From assembly GCA_030536145.1 (NCBI GenBank), contig JAUNQN010000010.1, forward strand, positions 1 to 52,737: DNA of 52,737 bases. Direction: 5' to 3'. How positions within the stretch are numbered: the stretch's first letter is position 1; each line of letters starts with the position of its first letter. This stretch comes from Akkermansia sp. Lineage in GTDB: Bacteria; Verrucomicrobiota; Verrucomicrobiia; Verrucomicrobiales; Akkermansiaceae. A program made the translations under genes and the position numbers. Positions 49,050 through 52,737 of the stretch are shown piece by piece. The notes below the pieces were generated by a model. It saw only the letters and a list, made by a program, of their open reading frames with translations, was not told where the DNA came from and ran no database searches.

Positions 49050-49433
49050 ATGGATAACCTGCCCTCATCTTTCCACCTGTACCGCGCGGGTGAGTTCGGC
49101 GAGCGCCCCTGGGGCCAGTGGCGCGTGCTGGACGTGCAGCCCAACGTGGTGGTCAAGAAGCTCTACCTGAACCCCAAGGGCCGCATCTCCCTGCAGCGCC
49201 ACAAGTACCGCACGGAGCGCTGGATTGTCATCAGCGGCACCGCCACCGTGCGCTGCGGGGATGAAATCTCCCACCTCTCCGTGGGGGAATCCGTCCTCAT
49301 TCCCTGCGGCTCCCTCCACCGCCTGAGCAACGAGACCTGCGAGCCGCTCTGCCTTATCGAAATCCAGCTCGGCGAGCTGCTGAGCGAGGAGGATATCGAG
49401 CGTTTTACCGATGATTACGGCCGCGTAAACTGA
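49050..49433 (+). CDS. Type II phosphomannose-isomerase-like cupin
   Basis: This 127-residue cupin is similar to the C-terminal isomerase part of bifunctional ManC/AlgA enzymes: RPWGQWRVLD, then ISLQRHKYRTERWIVISGTA with the metal ligands, IPCGSLHRLSN, and the closing IEIQLGELLSEEDIERFTDD. In ManC this domain interconverts fructose-6-phosphate and mannose-6-phosphate. Stand-alone versions occur in sugar-nucleotide clusters. Placed after a kinase and two nucleotidyltransferases, it probably supplies or adjusts the sugar phosphate. The ATG at 49050 lies 4 bases after the preceding stop. Confidence 0.83.
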   Translation: MDNLPSSFHLYRAGEFGERPWGQWRVLDVQPNVVVKKLYLNPKGRISLQRHKYRTERWIVISGTATVRCGDEISHLSVGESVLIPCGSLHRLSNETCEPLCLIEIQLGELLSEEDIERFTDDYGRVN

Positions 49434-49540
49434 TTTTTTCCAATTTCTTGCCTAAAAATCGCCTTTTTTTGCCTCCCGTGCGCTGATTGTGCTTGAAAAA
49501 TGCGGATAATTAGGAGATATTAAGGGCTCACACATTCACT

Positions 49541-51475
49541 ATGTCGGAACATAAAGAAAGAAAGACTCTGGAAGAACGCAACCAGGCGAGCGACCTGGAG
49601 CGCCTGCGCCACTCCTGCGCGCACGTGCTGGCCGCCGCCGTTTGCCGCCTCTGGCCGCAGGCCCAGCTTGCCGCCGGTCCTGCCGTGGAGAACGGTTTCT
49701 ATTATGATATTGAACTTGACCACAACATCTCTACAGCCGAATTCGAGCTGATTGAGGCGGAGATGAAGAAAATTGTCAAGGAGAACCAGACTTTTGAGCG
49801 TGTCACAGTTACCCGCGAGGAGGCCATGAAGATGGCCCAGAGCGGTGAGCTGGGCTCCATCGCCCCCAGGGAGGTGCCCTCCAAGTTCAAGGTAGACCTG
49901 CTCAACCGCATCCCGGAGGGTGAGGAAATCACCATCTACCGCAACGGAGACTTTACCGACCTGTGCGCCGGCCCCCACGTGGGCCGCACCGGCAACTGCA
50001 AGGCTTTCAAGGTGATGAGCGTGGCCTCCGCCTACTACCAGGGTGATGCCAGCGGCCCCCGCCTGCAGCGCGTGTACGGAACTTGTTTCCCGAACCGCAC
50101 CCAGCTGGACGAGCACCTGGCCCGCCTGGAGGAGGCGCGCAAGCGTGACCACCGCCGCCTGGGCCGTGAGATGGGCCTGTTTGCCATCGATGAGATGGTG
50201 GGCCAGGGCCTTATCCTGTGGAAGCCCAAGGGCGCCATCATCCGCCGTGAGCTCCAGACCTTCATCACGGAGGAGCTGGACCGCATCGGCTACTCCCAGG
50301 TGTACACCCCCCACATCGGCAAGCTGGACCTGTACATGACCAGCGGCCACTGGGACCACTACAAGGACAGCCAGTTCACCCCCATCCCGGACCCGGACGA
50401 CTTCCGCCGCCTGCGCGACGAGAACGCCACCTGCGCAGACCTCTTCAACGCGCTGGATACCCGCGTGGTCAGCGGTTTCATGCTCAAGCCCATGAACTGC
50501 CCGCACCACATCCGCATTTATGCGAACGACCCGCACTCCTACCGTGACCTGCCCATCCGCCTGGCGGAGTTCGGCACCGTGTACCGCTGGGAGCAGAGCG
50601 GTGAGCTGGGCGGCATGACCCGCGTGCGCGGCTTTACGCAGGATGATGCCCACATCTTCTGCCGCCCGGACCAGATCAAGCAGGAGGTGCAGCAGTGCAT
50701 CGGCATCGTCAAGCACATCCTCGGTACCCTGCAGATGACTGATTTCCGCGTGCGTCTCTCCCTGCGTGACAAGGACTACACCGATCCCAAGTATGTGGGT
50801 TCCGTGGAGAAGTGGAAGATGGCCGAGGTGGCCCTGCGCGAGGTGCTCTCCGAGGAGGGATTCGACTACACCGCCGCTGAGAACGAGGCCGCCTTCTACG
50901 GCCCCAAGATCGACTTCATCGTCCGCGATGTCATCGGCCGCGACTGGCAGCTGGGCACCGTGCAGGTGGACTACAACCTGCCGCACCGCTTCAGCCTGAG
51001 CTACACCGGCGCAGACAACAAGCCGCACCACCCGGTCATGATTCACCGCGCACCCTTCGGCTCCATGGAGCGCTTCACCGGCCTGCTTATCGAGCACTTT
51101 GCCGGCAAGTTCCCCACCTGGCTCGCCCCGGAGCAGGTGCGCGTGCTGCCCATCTCTGAGAAGGTGGCGGAATACGCGGAGCAGGTGCGTGCCAGCCTGG
51201 CCGCTGCCGGCGTGCGCGTGACCCTGGATGAGGCCCCGGACAAGATTGGCGCCAAGATCCGCAACTCCCGCCTGGACCGCGTGCCCTACATGCTGGTGCT
51301 TGGCCAGAGAGAGGCGGAGCAGGGGCTCGTCTCCGTGCGCCACCGTGACCTGGACGACCTCGGCAACATGACCGTGGCGGATTTCATCACCGCCGTCAAG
51401 GACGAAATCGGCAAGCGCCTCATTGCCCCGGCCTTGCAGCCCAAGCAGAAGGAAACCCCGCAAGCCAAGGGCTGA
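49541..51475 (+). CDS. thrS: Threonyl-tRNA synthetase without TGS domain
   Basis: This 644-residue class II aminoacyl-tRNA synthetase charges tRNA-Thr. The editing (SAD) domain starts at about residue 20 with RHSCAHVLAAAV, and DLCAGPHV follows. The catalytic core has FMLKPMNCPHH, RLAEFGTVYRWEQSGELGG, TRVRGFTQDDAHIF and MIHRAPFGSMERF, then the anticodon-binding domain. The N-terminal TGS domain of E. coli ThrRS is absent, and an insertion precedes motif 2 (TPIPDPDDFRRLRDENATCA). The upstream gap 49434-49540 is AT-rich. It probably holds the promoter, though I could not choose one convincing pair of boxes. Confidence 0.95.
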   Translation: MSEHKERKTLEERNQASDLERLRHSCAHVLAAAVCRLWPQAQLAAGPAVENGFYYDIELDHNISTAEFELIEAEMKKIVKENQTFERVTVTREEAMKMAQSGELGSIAPREVPSKFKVDLLNRIPEGEEITIYRNGDFTDLCAGPHVGRTGNCKAFKVMSVASAYYQGDASGPRLQRVYGTCFPNRTQLDEHLARLEEARKRDHRRLGREMGLFAIDEMVGQGLILWKPKGAIIRRELQTFITEELDRIGYSQVYTPHIGKLDLYMTSGHWDHYKDSQFTPIPDPDDFRRLRDENATCADLFNALDTRVVSGFMLKPMNCPHHIRIYANDPHSYRDLPIRLAEFGTVYRWEQSGELGGMTRVRGFTQDDAHIFCRPDQIKQEVQQCIGIVKHILGTLQMTDFRVRLSLRDKDYTDPKYVGSVEKWKMAEVALREVLSEEGFDYTAAENEAAFYGPKIDFIVRDVIGRDWQLGTVQVDYNLPHRFSLSYTGADNKPHHPVMIHRAPFGSMERFTGLLIEHFAGKFPTWLAPEQVRVLPISEKVAEYAEQVRASLAAAGVRVTLDEAPDKIGAKIRNSRLDRVPYMLVLGQREAEQGLVSVRHRDLDDLGNMTVADFITAVKDEIGKRLIAPALQPKQKETPQAKG

Positions 51476-51487
51476 CGCAAACAGCTT

Positions 51488-51525
51488 TTGCCGCCGGACG
51501 TGCATTCCGGTACGCCCGGCGGCAA
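51488..51525 (+). promoter_or_regulatory. Hairpin in the thrS-infC gap
   Basis: TTGCCGCCGG pairs with CCGGCGGCAA across an 18-base loop in the 79 bases between thrS and infC. No T-tract follows. It may be a processing site or a leader structure affecting infC rather than a terminator. Confidence 0.45.
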
Positions 51526-51554
51526 GATACACAAACAACAAGAAACACACATCT

Positions 51555-52223
51555 GTGCCATTACCACCCAGACCTAACAAACCCGCGAATGCTCGCGGCA
51601 ACAACCGCGACAAGAACTCCAAGGCTCCGCAGATCCGCGTCAACGACCGCATCCGCGCCCCCAAGGTCCGCGTAGTCACCGCCAAGGGAGAGCAGCTCGG
51701 CGTCATGCCGACCCGCGACGCCCTTGCCAAGGCCAAGGAAATCGGCCTCGACCTCGTCGAGGTTGCCCCCAACGCCGACCCTCCCGTCTGCCGCCTCATC
51801 GACTACGGCAAGTACAAGTACATGCAGGCCAAGCTGCAGAAGAATAACAAGGCCAAGACAACCCGCATGAAGGAGGTCAAGCTCCGCGTGGGTACCGATG
51901 TCAACGACTACAACGTGAAGATGGCCCGCACGGAGCAGTTCCTGGACCACGGCCACAAGGTGCGTTTCCAGCTGCGTTTCCGCGCCCGTGAGAACGCCCA
52001 CAAGGAGCTGGGCCTGGAGATGATGGCCAAGGTGGTGGAGGATATGAAGACCATGGCCCAGGTGGACCAGGCCGCCAAGCTGGCCGGCAACACCGTGACC
52101 ATGGTGCTGGCCCCGCTGCCCGCCAACCAGCGTGTCAAGAAGTTCAAGAAGTACGAGGAGGAGGATTTCGACACCGAATCCGAGGAGTTCGACGCCAAGG
52201 ACGACGACCTGGGAGAGGAATAA
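51555..52223 (+). CDS. infC: Translation initiation factor IF-3 with acidic C-terminal tail
   Basis: This 222-residue protein binds the 30S subunit and checks start-codon choice. The IF-3 N-domain (NDRIRAPKVRVVTAKGEQLG, PVCRLIDYGKYKY), Lys-rich linker and C-domain (KLRVGTDVNDYNVKMARTEQF, KVRFQLRFRAREN) are complete. After the usual end, about 25 acidic residues follow (EEEDFDTESEEFDAKDDD). No ATG lies in frame near the family N-terminus; GTG at 51555 is the best start. Rare start codons are typical of infC in other bacteria (ATT in E. coli), where they allow self-regulation. rpmI and rplT, the usual partners, do not follow, since a terminator comes next. Confidence 0.92.
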   Translation: MPLPPRPNKPANARGNNRDKNSKAPQIRVNDRIRAPKVRVVTAKGEQLGVMPTRDALAKAKEIGLDLVEVAPNADPPVCRLIDYGKYKYMQAKLQKNNKAKTTRMKEVKLRVGTDVNDYNVKMARTEQFLDHGHKVRFQLRFRARENAHKELGLEMMAKVVEDMKTMAQVDQAAKLAGNTVTMVLAPLPANQRVKKFKKYEEEDFDTESEEFDAKDDDLGEE

Positions 52224-52255
52224 AGCCCCCCGGGGCCTCCCGGCCTACCTTTCAT

Positions 52256-52283
52256 GCAGCTGTCCGTCGGCAGCTGCTTTTTT
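52256..52283 (+). terminator. Terminator after infC
   Basis: GCAGCTG pairs with CAGCTGC across an 8-base loop, followed by six T residues. It is a standard rho-independent terminator and ends the thrS-infC unit. Confidence 0.85.
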
Positions 52284-52358
52284 ATGCTCACGTGTAGAAC
52301 AAGCAAAACTATTTCGTTCTCCTAAGTAACAGCGGCATATCGCCCTTACACACTTACC

Positions 52359-52737
52359 ATGAAAAAGAACCTTCTCATACTAGCCTTGGCCGTCGGCGGC
52401 AGCTTCCTGCTCACCCCCGCCCAGGCTGAAACCGCACTGGGCCTTACAGAGGCTGAAATGACCGCCCTTTACGGCAAGGATTTTGCCAAGCAGGCCATCC
52501 AGGCCCGCGAGATGATGGACGAGGACTGGAACGAGGACCTGGACGACGATGGCGAGGGCGACGACGATGATGATGAGCCCGAGGTGATGGATGACGATGA
52601 GGACGATGGGGAGGAAGAGCCCTCCACCCTGGTGAAGGACAGTGATTCCGACAAGAAGGTATCCCCCATAACGGACCCCGCCGGTGCCATGGAGAAGGCC
52701 ACGGAAAAGGCCGGCGAGAAGGCTGTGGAAAAGGCCG
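52359..52737 (+). CDS. Secreted, highly acidic protein (cut by window end)
   Basis: This is the N-terminal 126 residues of a gene running off the window. A signal peptide (MKKNLLILALAVGGSFLLTP AQA) is followed by a short LGLTEAEMTALYGKDFAKQA segment. A stretch very rich in Asp and Glu then covers about residues 55-90. Next comes a repeated Lys/Glu/Ala segment (MEKATEKAGEKAVEKA). No family was recognised. Acidic low-complexity regions can bind cations or keep a protein soluble, but no function is claimed. Confidence 0.6.
   Translation, partial: MKKNLLILALAVGGSFLLTPAQAETALGLTEAEMTALYGKDFAKQAIQAREMMDEDWNEDLDDDGEGDDDDDEPEVMDDDEDDGEEEPSTLVKDSDSDKKVSPITDPAGAMEKATEKAGEKAVEKA

Noticed and set aside
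49434..49540. T-box-like leader or threonine attenuator before thrS
   Set aside because: The region is only about 100 bases, with no conserved T-box sequence or clear alternative hairpins.

Overview
The window is a chromosomal segment of a Gram-negative, GC-rich bacterium. Envelope genes (LptE-like and BamD-like lipoproteins, RND pump, YidC, signal peptidase I, outer-membrane barrels) show an outer membrane. A reverse-type rubrerythrin, menaquinone genes and L-aspartate oxidase suggest an anaerobe or microaerophile. Gene content and style (a secreted serpin, direct meso-DAP dehydrogenase plus Mpl, a squalene-synthase-like enzyme, many gene fusions) fit Verrucomicrobiota, possibly an Akkermansia relative. 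That placement is inference, because no rRNA or other marker was compared.

Layout. 0.25-2.4 kb (minus): squalene/phytoene synthase and signal peptidase I. 2.6-7.0 kb (plus): an RsmA-Nudix fusion, then menI-like, menF and menD with tight or overlapping junctions. 7.1-10.9 kb: an accessory block holding an AT-richer DUF262/HNH protein, a mosaic of broken menD and RND-pump pieces, and an Mrr-type restriction endonuclease. 11.0-16.6 kb (minus): an RND pump whose adaptor is a tandem duplication in one chain. 16.7-20.5 kb (minus): nadB, an RlpA-like secreted protein and a HAD phosphatase-FolB fusion. 20.6-25.8 kb: a PH-domain membrane protein, an ankyrin protein, a serpin, and a three-gene HipB/HipS/HipT toxin-antitoxin operon. 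25.9-28.7 kb (minus): rpmH-rnpA-yidD-yidC. 28.9-33.0 kb: rubrerythrin, an outer-membrane barrel, a membrane protein and mpl. 33.2-38.6 kb (plus): a secreted protein, a Ktr/Trk potassium system, a HAD phosphatase, an outer-membrane protein and a decayed serpin. 38.7-40.2 kb (minus): DAP dehydrogenase and a lipocalin. 40.3-42.5 kb (plus): BamD-like, LptE-like, RsmI. 42.5-45.9 kb (minus): carA-purA-BASS transporter. 46.1-52.7 kb (plus): a YqjD/YqjE/YqjK-like trio, a sugar-nucleotide cassette, thrS, infC and the start of an acidic secreted protein.

How genes work together. menI/menF/menD serve menaquinone synthesis. Mpl and DAP dehydrogenase serve peptidoglycan recycling and meso-DAP supply. BamD-like and LptE-like proteins, YidC and SPase I serve envelope biogenesis. 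The kinase/nucleotidyltransferase/isomerase cassette probably makes an activated surface sugar. Two restriction-type nucleases and the Hip system form the defence/accessory content.

The observations most worth following are the menD mosaic around the defence genes, a CarA lacking its glutaminase Cys and His, the HipBST-type operon, the HAD-FolB fusion, the tandem adaptor, and a recurring promoter layout that predicts almost leaderless mRNAs. No tRNA, rRNA, CRISPR array or intact insertion sequence was recognised.
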